Shown here: positions 54,573 to 64,000 of the stretch, piece by piece
Position numbering within the stretch: position 1 is the first letter of the stretch
How the letters are laid out: the number at the start of each line of letters is the position of its first letter
NCBI RefSeq assembly: GCF_023541015.1
Contig: NZ_JALNPR010000005.1
Span: 62,001 to 126,000, forward strand
Reading direction: 5' to 3'
DNA length: 64,000 nucleotides
Source of the DNA: Marivivens donghaensis
GTDB lineage: Bacteria > Pseudomonadota > Alphaproteobacteria > Rhodobacterales > Rhodobacteraceae
Notes under the pieces: model-generated
Database searches by the model: none
The model's input: only the letters and a program-made list of their open reading frames with translations
What the model was told of the DNA's origin: nothing
Made by a program: the position numbers and the translations under genes

Positions 54573-56978
54573 ATGACACTTCCCATCGACTCCGCCCTGC
54601 CTGACCTGATCGACGCGCTTCGCGTCGAAGGCCGCGCCGTGCTACAGGCACCCCCGGGGGCGGGTAAAACCACGCGGGTGCCATTGGCGCTGCTTGAGGC
54701 GAATGTCACCGATGGCAAGATCATCATGCTTGAACCGCGTCGTCTTGCAGCCCGCGCAGCGGCCGAACGTTTGGCGGAACAGCTTGGTGAAAAGACGGGC
54801 CAGACGGTCGGTTACCGTATGCGCGGCGATAGCAAGGCGGGCAGTAGTATCGAAGTCGTCACCGAAGGTATCCTGACCCGCATGATTCAATCCGATCCTG
54901 AGCTTTCGGGTATTGGCGCGATCATCTTTGACGAATTTCACGAACGCAGCCTGAACGCTGACCTTGGCCTCGCGCTGACGTGGGAAATTCGGCAAGCCCT
55001 GCGCGACGACCTGATCTTGGTCGTTATGTCCGCGACGCTGGATGCCGAACCCGTCGCGCGGTTGTTGGACAACGCGCCGATGATCACCTCAGAAGGGCGC
55101 GCATATCCCGTCGATCTAGTCTATTTGGAACGTCCGCTCGATAAAACCCGCCGTCTTGAAATGGCAACTGCGGACCTGATCGTTGACGCTGTGGCCCAGA
55201 CCGAAGGTGGGGTTTTGGTGTTCCTTCCTGGTGAGGGCGAAATCCGTCGTACTGAGGCCGCGTTGCAGGGGCGTTTGCCCAAAGGGTGTGAGGTGCGACC
55301 GCTCTATGGTGCGCTGCCCTTCGCCCAGCAACGCGCCGCGATCGCACCTGTCTTAAGCGAGAGAAAGGTTGTTCTTTCGACTTCCATCGCAGAAACCTCG
55401 CTGACGATTGAGGATATTCGCGTTGTCGTCGATGCGGGTCGTGCGCGGCGGTCGCGCTATGATCCGTCGTCTGGGATGGCGCGGCTTGTCACTGAACGCG
55501 TGTCCAAGGCCGAAGCGACCCAGCGTGCAGGCCGTGCGGGCCGCGTCGCTGCGGGCACCTGTTACCGCCTCTGGACCAAAGGCGAAGACGGAGCATTGCA
55601 GGCCTTTCCTCCAGCAGAGATCGAAGCGACCGATCTGGCGGGTCTTGCCTTGGAAATGGCGCTGTGGGGCGCGGCTGATCTGCCGTTCCTCACCCCTCCG
55701 CCCGAAGGCACCTTGGCCGAGGCGCAGGCGCTCTTGCATCAACTCGGCGCGTTGGACGCTAACGGTCGGATCACCGATCACGGCAGGCTCATCGCCGCGA
55801 TGCCGTTGCACCCACGGCTCGCCCATATGCTGGCAGTTGCGGGTAAACAAGCAGCGCCCTTAGCCGCGCTTTTGGCGGACCGCGATCCGATGATTGGCGG
55901 GCAAACGGACCTCATGTTGCGACTTCGTGCCATCCGAACCGGCGAAGGCAACGTGAACCGCAGCGTGCTGGATCGGATCAAGGTTGAGGCGAAACGCTTT
56001 GCCCAAATGGCTGAGGAAAAGCCCACGTTGTCACCCGCAGAGATGGCAGCCTTGGCCTATCCTGATCGTGTCGGCCTACGTCGGTCGGGCGATGCGCCGC
56101 GCTATATCCTGTCGGGCGGCAAGGGGGCGGTGATGCCCGATGGCGATGGCCTCGCTGGGCAACGATTGATCGTCGCAACCGACCTCGACGGGAACCCGCG
56201 CGAGGCCAAAATCCGTCAGGCCTTGGCCATTTCAGAGAGTGAACTCCGTGGCCTCTTTTCGGATCAGATCGCATGGACGGATGTGTGCGAATGGTCCAAA
56301 CGGGATCGTCGGGTGAAAACGCGCCGCGTTGAGATGTTTGGCGCGCTCCCCCTCGATGATCGGCAGTGGTCCGAGGCCAGCGAAGACGCGATTGCCCGTG
56401 CGATGCTGGACGGCGTGCGTGACCTCGGCTTGCGGTTGGATGGGGCTGCGGCGCGGCTTTGTGCGCGGGTCGAATTGGTGCGTGCGGGCGGCGCTGACTT
56501 GCCTGCGATGGACGCTGATAGCCTCATGGCTGGGCTAGAGGATTGGTTGCTGCCGCACCTAAACGGCGTCCGCTCTGCCGAGGATTGGAAGCGGTTCAAT
56601 CCGCATGACGCCCTGCGCGGCATGCTGTCGTGGGACCAGTTGCAGGTCTTGGATCAGGCGGCCCCATCGCATTTTGAAACGCCGCTGGGGCGAAAGATCC
56701 CGATTGATTATGACGGGGAATATCCGCAGATCACCTTGCGTTTGCAGGAAATGTTTGGGGTGACGCGCCATCCGACCGTCGGGAAAACGCCGCTGCGTGT
56801 CACGCTGCTCTCGCCGGGTCAAAAGCCTGTGCAGGTTACGATGGATATTCCGGGGTTCTGGGCCAATTCCTATGCCGACGTGCGCAAAGACATGCGCGGC
56901 CAATATCCCAAACACCCGTGGCCCGAAGATCCCACAACGGCTGACCCTACCTTGCGGGCCAAACCGCGCGCCCGTTAA
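54573..56978 (+). CDS. hrpB: ATP-dependent helicase HrpB
   Basis: The 801-residue DEAH-type helicase has QAPPGAGKTTRVPLAL (Walker A), EPRRLAARAAAERLA, DEFHERS (box II), MSATLD, and QRAGRAGRVAAGTCYRLW, followed by HA2 and the HrpB C-terminal domain. RNA helicase-like, role unclear. No ribosome binding site is visible before the ATG. Shares the double stop TTAA with the convergent gene. Confidence 0.94.
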   Translation: MTLPIDSALPDLIDALRVEGRAVLQAPPGAGKTTRVPLALLEANVTDGKIIMLEPRRLAARAAAERLAEQLGEKTGQTVGYRMRGDSKAGSSIEVVTEGILTRMIQSDPELSGIGAIIFDEFHERSLNADLGLALTWEIRQALRDDLILVVMSATLDAEPVARLLDNAPMITSEGRAYPVDLVYLERPLDKTRRLEMATADLIVDAVAQTEGGVLVFLPGEGEIRRTEAALQGRLPKGCEVRPLYGALPFAQQRAAIAPVLSERKVVLSTSIAETSLTIEDIRVVVDAGRARRSRYDPSSGMARLVTERVSKAEATQRAGRAGRVAAGTCYRLWTKGEDGALQAFPPAEIEATDLAGLALEMALWGAADLPFLTPPPEGTLAEAQALLHQLGALDANGRITDHGRLIAAMPLHPRLAHMLAVAGKQAAPLAALLADRDPMIGGQTDLMLRLRAIRTGEGNVNRSVLDRIKVEAKRFAQMAEEKPTLSPAEMAALAYPDRVGLRRSGDAPRYILSGGKGAVMPDGDGLAGQRLIVATDLDGNPREAKIRQALAISESELRGLFSDQIAWTDVCEWSKRDRRVKTRRVEMFGALPLDDRQWSEASEDAIARAMLDGVRDLGLRLDGAAARLCARVELVRAGGADLPAMDADSLMAGLEDWLLPHLNGVRSAEDWKRFNPHDALRGMLSWDQLQVLDQAAPSHFETPLGRKIPIDYDGEYPQITLRLQEMFGVTRHPTVGKTPLRVTLLSPGQKPVQVTMDIPGFWANSYADVRKDMRGQYPKHPWPEDPTTADPTLRAKPRAR

Positions 56979-58390
56979 TCCTGAGCGCGCAGAACCGCAC
57001 CGGGGTTCATAATGCCCTGCGGATCGAGCGCGTCTTTGATCGCACGCATCATCGAGAGCTTCATCGGGTCGGAGTATTTCTCAAGGTCGTCCACCTTGAG
57101 CCGTCCAATCCCGTGTTCTGCACTGACCGAACCGTCGAATTTGTGAACCATGTCGTGGACGGTCGTTTTTATCGCGCCGCGCAGGTTTTCATAATCCGCG
57201 CGGGTTCGGCCTTGGGTTGGGAAAACGTTGAAGTGCAGGTTACCGTCGCCCAAATGGCCAAAGCAGTTGATGCGGAAATCACCGACCTGCGCGAGGGCAG
57301 CGGTGGCCTCAACGATGTAGTCAGGGATTTTCGACAGCGGCACAGAGATGTCATGCGATGAGATCGACCCGATGCGGCGGTTCGCTTCGGGGATGTTTTC
57401 GCGGATTACCCAAAACGCCTGACGCTGGGCCTCGGACTGGGCAATCACGCCGTCACTGACAAGATCGGCCTCGGATGCAGCGACAAACAGCGTCTCAAGC
57501 GCCTCTTGTGGCTGGAACCCAGCTGGCAAACCTAGGTCGATGAGGACGAACCATTCTGGCGTCTCGGCAAAGGGTTTCGCGACCTCTGGGCCGACCTCAT
57601 CCAAAAACGCGATGCCCTGTTTGCTCATCAGTTCAAAGGCAGAGATGCCTTCGCCGATTTGCGCCTGCGCCAGTGCCAATAGGTCGAGAGCCGCCGCAGG
57701 CGACGGTACAACCATCAGCGCGGTGCCATGTGTCGCGGGTCGCGGCGACAGTTTCAGCGCGGCACCTGTGATGATGCCAAGGCTCCCCTCGGACCCGATC
57801 ATCAGGTCGCGCAAGTCATAGCCTGTGTTGTCTTTGCGCAGACGGGTTAGGCCGTTCCAGACCTCTCCGCTCGCCGTTACGACCTCAAGGCCTAGGACCT
57901 GAGCGCGAGCGTTTCCGTAACGCAGAACGTTCAACCCGCCTGCGTTGGTGCCAAGCAGCCCGCCAATCCGTGCTGATCCTTCAGAGGCGAGCGAGAGTGG
58001 GAACAGGCGTTCTACGCCCTCTGCGGCCGCCTGAACGTCCGCCAAAATGCAGCCCGCGTCGCAGACGAGCACGTTTTCGGTCGGGTAGATGTCACGAATG
58101 CGGTTCATCCGCTCAAGGCTGAGGATAACAGGCACGGGGCCGTCTTCCATCAGCTGGCCGCCGACCAAACCAGTGCCGCCAGAGTAGGGGACAATGCCAA
58201 TCTTATGCGCGGCGCAGAGTTTGACGACCTCAGAGACCTCTGCTGTGCTGGACGGCGCAACAACGACACCCGTCCCCATGAACCGCCCGCGCGGTTCACG
58301 CAGGTAGGGGGCCGTATCGTCCTTATTCTGCAGATCAGGGATGGCAGATTTTAGGAGGGAAACAAAAGTATCGTCAGCAGAGTTCAGCAT
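56975..58390 (-). CDS. FAD-binding oxidase of the GlcD/D-lactate dehydrogenase family
   Basis: The 471-residue protein has a PCMH FAD domain (VVVAPSSTAEVSEVVKLC, VPYSGGTGLVGGQ, GLLGTNAGGLNVLRYGNAR, IGSEGSLGIITGAALKL) and a C-terminal domain with GHLGDGNLHFN, SVSAEHGIGRLK and DPQGIMNPG. Members oxidise D-2-hydroxyacids such as D-lactate, glycolate or D-2-hydroxyglutarate. The substrate is not certain. Its ATG overlaps the GNAT gene by 7 bp. Confidence 0.87.
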   Translation of the reverse strand: MLNSADDTFVSLLKSAIPDLQNKDDTAPYLREPRGRFMGTGVVVAPSSTAEVSEVVKLCAAHKIGIVPYSGGTGLVGGQLMEDGPVPVILSLERMNRIRDIYPTENVLVCDAGCILADVQAAAEGVERLFPLSLASEGSARIGGLLGTNAGGLNVLRYGNARAQVLGLEVVTASGEVWNGLTRLRKDNTGYDLRDLMIGSEGSLGIITGAALKLSPRPATHGTALMVVPSPAAALDLLALAQAQIGEGISAFELMSKQGIAFLDEVGPEVAKPFAETPEWFVLIDLGLPAGFQPQEALETLFVAASEADLVSDGVIAQSEAQRQAFWVIRENIPEANRRIGSISSHDISVPLSKIPDYIVEATAALAQVGDFRINCFGHLGDGNLHFNVFPTQGRTRADYENLRGAIKTTVHDMVHKFDGSVSAEHGIGRLKVDDLEKYSDPMKLSMMRAIKDALDPQGIMNPGAVLRAQD

Positions 58391-58974
58391 TGGCCTAAAT
58401 TTGCCTTACCGCGGCGATCCGCGCGGAGGTTTGCGTAAAGGACGTGGTTGCGCCAGCGTCCGTTAATCTCGAGGTAGCTCTGCGCGACGCCTTCGTATTT
58501 GTAACCGCAGCTTTCGAGCAGGCGGCGCGAAGGCGTGTTTTGGGGCAAACAGCCCGCTTCGATCCGGCTCAGGTCTAGTTCGACAAAGGCGTAATGCACC
58601 AGCGCATCAATCGCTTCGCGCATGTAGCCGTTGCGGGCATAGCGTTGGCCGATCCAATAGCCTGCGGTGCCCGCTTGGGCAGGGCCGCGACGGATATTGT
58701 CGAGGGTAATTGCCCCGAGGAGCGCTTGATCCTCACGGCGAATGAGGAACAGCGGAACGGCGGTGCCATTGGCGAGCGACCGTTGGGACCAATACACACG
58801 GTTGGTAAAGGCCTTGCGGCTCAGGTGGTCCTTGGACCATTCAGGTTCCCACGGGGTCAGAAACTCGCGGCTCTCTTGCCGAAGGTCCGCCCACTGGCGC
58901 CAGTCGCCATGATCTGGCAGCCGCAATGTCATGCGGTCTGTTTCCAGCCTGACCTTGCGACGCCGCCCCAGCAT
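58384..58974 (-). CDS. GNAT acetyltransferase, RimJ-like
   Basis: The 196-residue protein has the GNAT core: ETDRMTLRLP, GAITLDNIRRGPAQAGTAGYWIG, YMREAIDALVHYAF and EAGCLPQNTPSRRLLESCGY. This pattern is that of RimJ-type N-terminal protein acetyltransferases. It follows the M16 peptidase gene with a one-base overlap (TAATG). Confidence 0.85.
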   Translation of the reverse strand: MLGRRRKVRLETDRMTLRLPDHGDWRQWADLRQESREFLTPWEPEWSKDHLSRKAFTNRVYWSQRSLANGTAVPLFLIRREDQALLGAITLDNIRRGPAQAGTAGYWIGQRYARNGYMREAIDALVHYAFVELDLSRIEAGCLPQNTPSRRLLESCGYKYEGVAQSYLEINGRWRNHVLYANLRADRRGKANLGQC

Positions 58975-60239
58975 TATGCAACGAGCCTTGATTTCATAGT
59001 GTCCAGATCTGGTGCATTTTGACCAGGACCATAGATCGCCATCGCCATCTCTGCCTCACCCGCCATCTTGCCCGCAAACTCGCGAACCTCCTGTACGGAT
59101 ACATTGTCGATCATCGCAACGGTTTCTTCGAGGTCGATGATGCGGCCCTTGGAATAGAGCATATGGACCAGACGTTCGGCACGGTTCGACGGTGTTTCCA
59201 GCCCCATCAACAGACCCGCCTTCATTTGCGCACGGGCACGAGCGACTTCGGCTTCGGACATGTCGTCAGCAGCACGCTTCATCTCGTCCATCGTGATTTG
59301 CGTCAGTTGGGCGATGTCGTCAGAAGATGTGCCGGCGTAAATCGTCATCATGCCCGTGTCGGCATAGGCGCCTGTTTGAGCAAAGATTGAATAGCAGAGA
59401 CCACGGTTTTCGCGGATTTCTTGGAACAGACGGCTGGAAATACCGCCGCCCAGAGCCGACGAGTAAATCTGTGCGGTAAAGATGTCCCGACCGAGATAAT
59501 CTGGACCTTCAAAGCCCAATGTGAAATGGACCTGCTCTAACGCTTTCAACTCGCGCTTTTCGCCGCTGCGGAAGGTGGCTGGAACCACGGTCTGGAGGTT
59601 CGGGCGCGATTTCATGCCGCCAAAGATCGCTTCGGCCTGTTTAACGATCGCATCATGGTCCACGGCCCCAGCAGCCGACAGGATCATACGGTCGGGCGCG
59701 TAGTGTTCATCCATGAACCCTTGCAGATCATGGTTTTGAAACGCCGACACACGTTCAGACGGACCTAGGATGGTGCGTCCAAGCGGCTGATCGGGATAGG
59801 CGGCCTCTTGCAGCCAATCAAAAACGATATCGTCAGGCGTGTCGTAGGACAGACCGATTTCTTGGAGGATCACGCCGCGTTCGACATCCACGTCATGCGG
59901 ATTGAACACAGGGTTCATCAGAATATCGCCGATAATGTCGAGCCCAAGCGTCACGTCCTCTTCGAGGACGCGCGCGTAATAGGCCGTCATTTCGCGGCTG
60001 GTGTAGGCGTTGATATAGCCGCCTACGTCTTCGATCTGTTCGGCAATCTGCAATGCGGTGCGGTTCGTCGTTCCCTTGAATGCCATATGTTCAAGGAAAT
60101 GCGCGATGCCGTTCTGTTCGATCCGTTCGTGGCGTCCACCTGCCAAAACCCAAACGCCGATAGAGGCGGATTTTAGGCTGGGCATGGCTTCGGTTACGAT
60201 ACGGAAGCCGTTGGATAGTGTGTGAGTGCGGATGGTCAA
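58974..60239 (-). CDS. M16 family metallopeptidase
   Basis: The 421-residue protein has the inverted zinc motif HFLEHMAF and the downstream Glu near ERGVILQEI, with the second half lacking the zinc site, as in mitochondrial processing peptidase-like bacterial M16B proteases. A TTG start at 60239 overlaps the thrC stop; GGGAG is about 8 bases upstream. Follows thrC as in relatives. Confidence 0.92.
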   Translation of the reverse strand: MTIRTHTLSNGFRIVTEAMPSLKSASIGVWVLAGGRHERIEQNGIAHFLEHMAFKGTTNRTALQIAEQIEDVGGYINAYTSREMTAYYARVLEEDVTLGLDIIGDILMNPVFNPHDVDVERGVILQEIGLSYDTPDDIVFDWLQEAAYPDQPLGRTILGPSERVSAFQNHDLQGFMDEHYAPDRMILSAAGAVDHDAIVKQAEAIFGGMKSRPNLQTVVPATFRSGEKRELKALEQVHFTLGFEGPDYLGRDIFTAQIYSSALGGGISSRLFQEIRENRGLCYSIFAQTGAYADTGMMTIYAGTSSDDIAQLTQITMDEMKRAADDMSEAEVARARAQMKAGLLMGLETPSNRAERLVHMLYSKGRIIDLEETVAMIDNVSVQEVREFAGKMAGEAEMAMAIYGPGQNAPDLDTMKSRLVA

Positions 60240-61624
60240 CGCGCGCGACGCTCCCGAATGATAGCTTGCAGGGCGTCCATGTCGTTGGCGACGCGTGTGA
60301 CCCGTTCATCACGGTCATACAGGTCTGCCATGCGCGGGGGAAGAGGCGGGCGAATGCCGCTCGCTTTTTCCACTGCGTCTGGGAACTTTGCAGGGTGTGC
60401 GGTCGCCAGTGTGATCATCGGGGTCGCGCCGAGGAAATCCTCGGCCACTTTCACGCCAACAGCCGAGTGCGGGCAGAGAAGTTCACCCGATGCTTTGATC
60501 TGCGCACCGATGGTTTCGAGGGTTTCATCCTCGGATGCGCGGCCAGAGTTGAAGGTGTCCTTGAGCATGTCATAGGCGCCTTGGGAGATGGTGAATTCCC
60601 CTTTGTCCTTGAGGTCAGCCATCGCCTGAGCGGTCACAGCACCGTCGCGGCCATAGGCATCGAACAGCGCGCGTTCAAAGTTGGACGAGACCTGAATATC
60701 CATCGAAGGGCTGATCGAAGGGGTCACGCCCTCTTTCTTTTGAACGCCAGTTGCCAGTGTGCGGTGCAGGATGTCGTTCTGGTTGGTCGCTACGACCAGA
60801 CGGTCGATCGGCAGGCCCATCTTCTTAGCGATATAGCCCGCGAAGATGTCACCGAAGTTGCCTGTCGGCACGGTGAAGGACACCTTGCGATGCGGTGCGC
60901 CGAGGCTCACTGCGGAGGAGAAGTAGTAAACGACCTGTGCCAGAACGCGACCCCAGTTGATCGAGTTTACACCAGCGAGGTGAACCTCATCGCGGAAATC
61001 AAAGTCGTTAAACATGTCCTTCAGCGCGGCCTGACAATCGTCAAAGTCGCCATCAACCGCCAGCGCGTGAACATTCGATTCCGATGGGGTGGTCATCTGA
61101 CGGCGCTGCACCTCGGATACGCGGCCATGGGGGAACAGGATGAACACATCGACGTTGTCCAGACCACGGAATGCTTCAATTGCGGCAGAGCCTGTATCGC
61201 CCGAAGTCGCGCCAACGATAGTGATCCGTTTGCCCGAACGGGCCAGCGCGAATTGCATCATCTGACCGATCAGCTGCATCGCGAAGTCTTTGAACGCGAG
61301 GGTCGGGCCGTGGAACAGTTCCAGAAGGAAGTGGTTCGGCGCCAATTGCACCAGCGGTGCGCGGGCGTCGTGACCAAACCCAGCATAGGCTTTTTCGATC
61401 AGACCTTTGAACTCTTCGTCGGTGAAGGTGTCGGCCACAAACGGCTTCATCACGGCAAAGGCGATCTCTTCATAGGATTTGCCAGCCAGCGCAGCGATCT
61501 CGTCCTTGGTCATCGTTGGGACGGTTTCAGGGACATAGAGGCCGCCATCACGGGCAAGGCCAGTCATCATCGCCTCTTCGAACGTAAGGGCGGGGGCCTG
61601 TCCACGGGTCGAGATATAGCGCAT
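60236..61624 (-). CDS. thrC: Threonine synthase
   Basis: The 462-residue PLP enzyme starts MRYISTRGQAPALTFEEAMM and has the PLP Lys in LAFKDFAMQLIGQMM, SGDTGSAAIEAF, and VPTGNFGDIFAGYIAKKMGLP. It converts O-phosphohomoserine to threonine. AAGGA precedes the ATG; 3 bp after the SURF1 gene. Confidence 0.95.
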   Translation of the reverse strand: MRYISTRGQAPALTFEEAMMTGLARDGGLYVPETVPTMTKDEIAALAGKSYEEIAFAVMKPFVADTFTDEEFKGLIEKAYAGFGHDARAPLVQLAPNHFLLELFHGPTLAFKDFAMQLIGQMMQFALARSGKRITIVGATSGDTGSAAIEAFRGLDNVDVFILFPHGRVSEVQRRQMTTPSESNVHALAVDGDFDDCQAALKDMFNDFDFRDEVHLAGVNSINWGRVLAQVVYYFSSAVSLGAPHRKVSFTVPTGNFGDIFAGYIAKKMGLPIDRLVVATNQNDILHRTLATGVQKKEGVTPSISPSMDIQVSSNFERALFDAYGRDGAVTAQAMADLKDKGEFTISQGAYDMLKDTFNSGRASEDETLETIGAQIKASGELLCPHSAVGVKVAEDFLGATPMITLATAHPAKFPDAVEKASGIRPPLPPRMADLYDRDERVTRVANDMDALQAIIRERRAR

Positions 61625-61627
61625 CGG

Positions 61628-62308
61628 TCAGTCCTTCTTAGAATCTTTGGAGGAGCGGTAGAGGAAATACCCAGTCATTACAGCCCAAACAAAGGCCAAC
61701 AGGAACCAAGTAATTGCATATTCGCGGTGATCATTTTTGATCCCCGCTGTGTTTACGGGAACGATGGTCACACGAGGGTCAGGCGCGGTCGTGGTGCGCA
61801 GGGCGACCATCAGGGGCTCGGTCCCCAATGCCTCTGCCATCGCAGCCGTGTCGCGGGCGAACCAGATATTCGCGTTAAGGTCAGGTGCAGGGGAGGTCGC
61901 CGCCGCATCGTCAGGCCAGAACAAGTTGCCCGTGATGATCTGTTCGGTCAGCACTGGTGCAATGGATTTTGCGTCCAGCGGCATTACGCCCATGTCGACC
62001 ATGATTCGACGGTCATCATTAGTGACCCATGCCGAAATCACGCGGTATCCCGTGCCCGCAGCAGAGCCAGACGACAGAACATGCAGCTCTTGGCCGGTTG
62101 GCGTGCCCGTCAGCGTCACAGCGATATACTCGCCGTCGGCTTCGGTCGCGGTGGCGGGCAGGGGGATCGCAGGGGCCGCGATGCGGCTCTCCATCTCAGC
62201 GAGGAGTTCTTGTTTCCAGTCGAGCCGTTGCATCTGCCATGTGCCGAGCGACAGCAGGACGGCCAAGCCACCCAAACCAAAGGTCAACAAAAAGAGAATT
62301 CGACGCAT
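61628..62308 (-). CDS. SURF1 family cytochrome oxidase assembly protein
   Basis: The 226-residue protein has an N-terminal helix (about 3-22), GTWQMQRLDWKQELL, GYRVISAWV, MVDMGVMPLD, and a C-terminal helix (YAITWFLLAFVWAVMTGYFL), the SURF1 two-helix layout. It helps insert haem a in cytochrome oxidase. ATG 62308 has AAGGA upstream; the frame extends further without homology. Confidence 0.9.
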   Translation of the reverse strand: MRRILFLLTFGLGGLAVLLSLGTWQMQRLDWKQELLAEMESRIAAPAIPLPATATEADGEYIAVTLTGTPTGQELHVLSSGSAAGTGYRVISAWVTNDDRRIMVDMGVMPLDAKSIAPVLTEQIITGNLFWPDDAAATSPAPDLNANIWFARDTAAMAEALGTEPLMVALRTTTAPDPRVTIVPVNTAGIKNDHREYAITWFLLAFVWAVMTGYFLYRSSKDSKKD

Positions 62309-62402
62309 CCGAACGTCCTTTGTAAACGAAACCGCGCGAGGCAGTCCCCGCGCGGTCATTGTCCTGTCATGGGCGGCGGGTCAAGTCCCGCCTGCGCAAA
62401 CC

Positions 62403-63209
62403 TTAGGCTTGGCCCCAGATGTAGACTGCTGCGAAGAGGAACAGCCATACAACGTCAACGAAGTGCCAGTACCAAGCGGCTGCTTCGAAGCCGACGTGCG
62501 ATTCAGGCGAGAAGTGTCCACGAGTTGCACGGATCAAGCAGACGGTAAGGAAGATCGTACCGATGACGACGTGGAAACCGTGGAAGCCAGTTGCCATGAA
62601 GAAGGTGTTGTAGAACACGTCACCCGACAGCGACCAGCCCATGTGCACGATCAGTTCGTAGTATTCATATACCTGAAGAATGGTGAAGAATACGCCGAGG
62701 ATGATACCGATGGTGAGACCCTGAACGAGGTCTTTGCGGTTGTTTTCGTGCACCAGCGCGTGGTGTGCCCAAGTCACAGCAGCACCCGAGCAGAGCAGGA
62801 TCAGAGTGTTGATCAGCGGCAGGTGGAATGCATCAACTGGAACGATGGACGGCTCTACGTAGGAGGTGCCTGCGTAGGTGAACATCGGGTACATTTGGGT
62901 TTTGAAGAACGCCCAGAACCATGCAGCGAAGAACATCACTTCGGACATGATGAACAGGATCACGCCGTAGCGCAGACCAATGCGAACAACCGCGGTGTGG
63001 TCGCCAGCTTTGTTCTCTTTCACGGTGTCAGCCCACCATGCGCCTGCGGAGTAGAGCGACGCAACGAGGCCGATCAGGAACATCCAAGGCATGTCGTTTG
63101 CCATCCACATGACGGCGCCGAACAGCATGATGAAGGCCGCTACAGCCGAAGTGAACGGCCAGATCGACGGCGGAAGAATGTGGTAGTCGTGGTTCTTAGC
63201 GTGAGCCAT
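62403..63209 (-). CDS. ctaE: Cytochrome c oxidase subunit III
   Basis: The 268-residue protein has seven helices and the subunit III pattern: [67 protein letters not shown] and [12 protein letters not shown]-like [19 protein letters not shown]. Part of an aa3-type oxidase. It follows ctaG by 24 bp. Confidence 0.96.
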   Translation of the reverse strand: MAHAKNHDYHILPPSIWPFTSAVAAFIMLFGAVMWMANDMPWMFLIGLVASLYSAGAWWADTVKENKAGDHTAVVRIGLRYGVILFIMSEVMFFAAWFWAFFKTQMYPMFTYAGTSYVEPSIVPVDAFHLPLINTLILLCSGAAVTWAHHALVHENNRKDLVQGLTIGIILGVFFTILQVYEYYELIVHMGWSLSGDVFYNTFFMATGFHGFHVVIGTIFLTVCLIRATRGHFSPESHVGFEAAAWYWHFVDVVWLFLFAAVYIWGQA

Positions 63210-63233
63210 GTCAGTGTTCCCTGCGGCTGGTCT

Positions 63234-63830
63234 TTAGTTAAGTTTGGTGTCGGCGGGTGCCGTATCGGACAGTGCTGCCGTATCTTGGTCCGGCAGCGGG
63301 ATTTCAAAGAATGTATAGCTGAGCGTGATTGTATGCACGTATTTTGCGTCCCGATCGTCAACGATCGCGGGGTCTACAAAAAAGCTCACGGGCATGACCA
63401 CGGTTTCACCTGGCTGCAAAACCTGTTCGGTAAAGCAGAAACATTCGATCTTATCAAAGAAACCACCTGCCTCGTAGGGGACGACGTTATAGGTCGCCTG
63501 ACCCGCAACGGGGCGGTTCGAGGTGTTGGTTGCTTCGTAATAGGCAAGAGCGGTTTGGCCGATTTTTACGGTCATTTCGCGCTGAACGGGTTTGAACGAC
63601 CACGGCAATGATGGATCGGTCGAGCTGTCGAAGCGGATTTTCATCTCGCGGTCGAGGATCACATCGCTTGCGGTTTCGACGACATTGGTCGCGCCTCCAA
63701 AGCCAGTGACCTTACAGAACCAGCTGTAAAACGGAACCGACGCCCAAGACAACGCACCCATGACGACCACAACTGTCACCAGCTGGAGCACCGTGCGTTT
63801 AGCGCCTTGAATGTTTGGGAATAATTTCAC
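63234..63830 (-). CDS. ctaG: Cytochrome c oxidase assembly protein CtaG (Cox11)
   Basis: The 198-residue protein has one N-terminal helix, [35 protein letters not shown] with the Cu(I)-binding CxC, and EQVLQPGE. It delivers copper to the CuB site. The GTG start at 63830 overlaps the upstream stop (GTGA) and has GGAGG 7 bases upstream. Confidence 0.95.
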   Translation of the reverse strand: MKLFPNIQGAKRTVLQLVTVVVVMGALSWASVPFYSWFCKVTGFGGATNVVETASDVILDREMKIRFDSSTDPSLPWSFKPVQREMTVKIGQTALAYYEATNTSNRPVAGQATYNVVPYEAGGFFDKIECFCFTEQVLQPGETVVMPVSFFVDPAIVDDRDAKYVHTITLSYTFFEIPLPDQDTAALSDTAPADTKLN

Positions 63831-64000
63831 TGACCAGCCTCCGTTGTGGCGGGGGTGTCCATCGGCAGAAGAGCCGGGCGCAAAACGTGGTCGTTGCTTT
63901 CGAACTTACGAGCGTCGCCCAGTTCGAGAACCTTCACAACGGTCAGGCCAAAGACCAAGCCAACGAATGCCAGCAGCACGATCAGTAGGCCGTAGTTGCG
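63827..64000 (-). CDS. Small membrane protein of the cytochrome oxidase cluster (5' end off the window)
   Basis: The frame is open from base 64000 to a TGA at 63827-63829: 57 visible residues, beginning [20 protein letters not shown], one membrane helix, then a polar tail ending TPATTEAGQ. The N-terminus is missing. A small one-helix protein occupies this place before ctaG in other Rhodobacterales, usually after ctaB. The four-base overlap with ctaG implies coupling. Role unproven, perhaps in oxidase assembly. Confidence 0.72.
   Translation of the reverse strand, partial: RNYGLLIVLLAFVGLVFGLTVVKVLELGDARKFESNDHVLRPALLPMDTPATTEAGQ

Noticed and set aside
60218-62548. Very long plus-strand open frame (776 codons)
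   Set aside because: It is a shadow on the opposite strand of thrC, the SURF1 gene and the end of ctaE, which have clear catalytic motifs; its translation has no recognisable domain.

Overview
The window looks like a chromosomal segment of a marine-type alphaproteobacterium of the order Rhodobacterales (roseobacter/Rhodobacter relatives). The evidence is: a GcrA cell-cycle regulator; an Irr-type iron regulator divergent from fabA; a hairpin upstream of metK that matches the SAM/SAH riboswitch, a class known from Rhodobacterales; TTGAT-N4-GTCAA boxes of the FnrL type; DUF1467, DUF6455 and YbjN family proteins; and a ctaG-ctaE-SURF1-thrC-M16 peptidase cluster. Genes are densely packed on both strands. 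I see no rRNA, tRNA, CRISPR array, prophage or insertion sequence, so this is mostly core genome with a few accessory genes.

Layout. 1-12.6 kb: a partial aldo/keto reductase, the translation factor ettA, an MFS exporter, a minus-strand catabolic group (a PcaB-like remnant, pcaD, an alpha/beta hydrolase, a haloacid dehalogenase), an FKBP prolyl isomerase, the fabA-fabB-fabI operon ending in a degenerate M50-like membrane protein, and divergent irr. 12.7-21.4 kb: the RNA and envelope cluster miaB - OmpA-like protein - lipoprotein - phoH - ybeY - corC - lnt - metK - trmB. 21.5-27 kb: a 55-residue zinc-ribbon membrane microprotein, a group of DnaA-box-like sites, ybjN, proC, csaA, a 2-hydroxyacid dehydrogenase, tdk and a FabH-like ketosynthase. 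27-34.5 kb: carB, pabB and a pabC-like gene, aspS, and a Flp-like pilin. 34.7-42 kb: many small genes, including a response regulator, methylmalonyl-CoA epimerase, nitroreductase, M48 lipoprotein, dgkA and ppk2. 40.4-43 kb: DUF6455 and cytochrome c genes behind FnrL-type boxes. 43-54.5 kb: an AT-rich gene of unknown function, rimO, an HxlR regulator, an SGNH hydrolase, gcrA, an ABC-2 permease, argD-argF behind a candidate arginine leader peptide, a PiT phosphate transporter, a NUDIX hydrolase and gnd. 54.5-64 kb: hrpB, an FAD-linked oxidase, rimJ-like, an M16 peptidase, thrC, SURF1, cytochrome oxidase subunit III, ctaG and a partial small gene.

The most interesting signal is a 14-codon reading frame ending in four consecutive arginine codons and a stop, 108 bp upstream of argD. 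It sits directly behind a plausible promoter and overlaps mutually exclusive hairpins. This looks like an amino-acid-responsive leader peptide for arginine biosynthesis. Other notable items are the SAM/SAH riboswitch, the two FnrL-type boxes, the tandem OmpA/lipoprotein pair sharing a two-cysteine motif, the inactive-looking M50 homologue in the fab operon, the truncated PcaB homologue, and six convergent gene pairs that share a 4-bp double stop.
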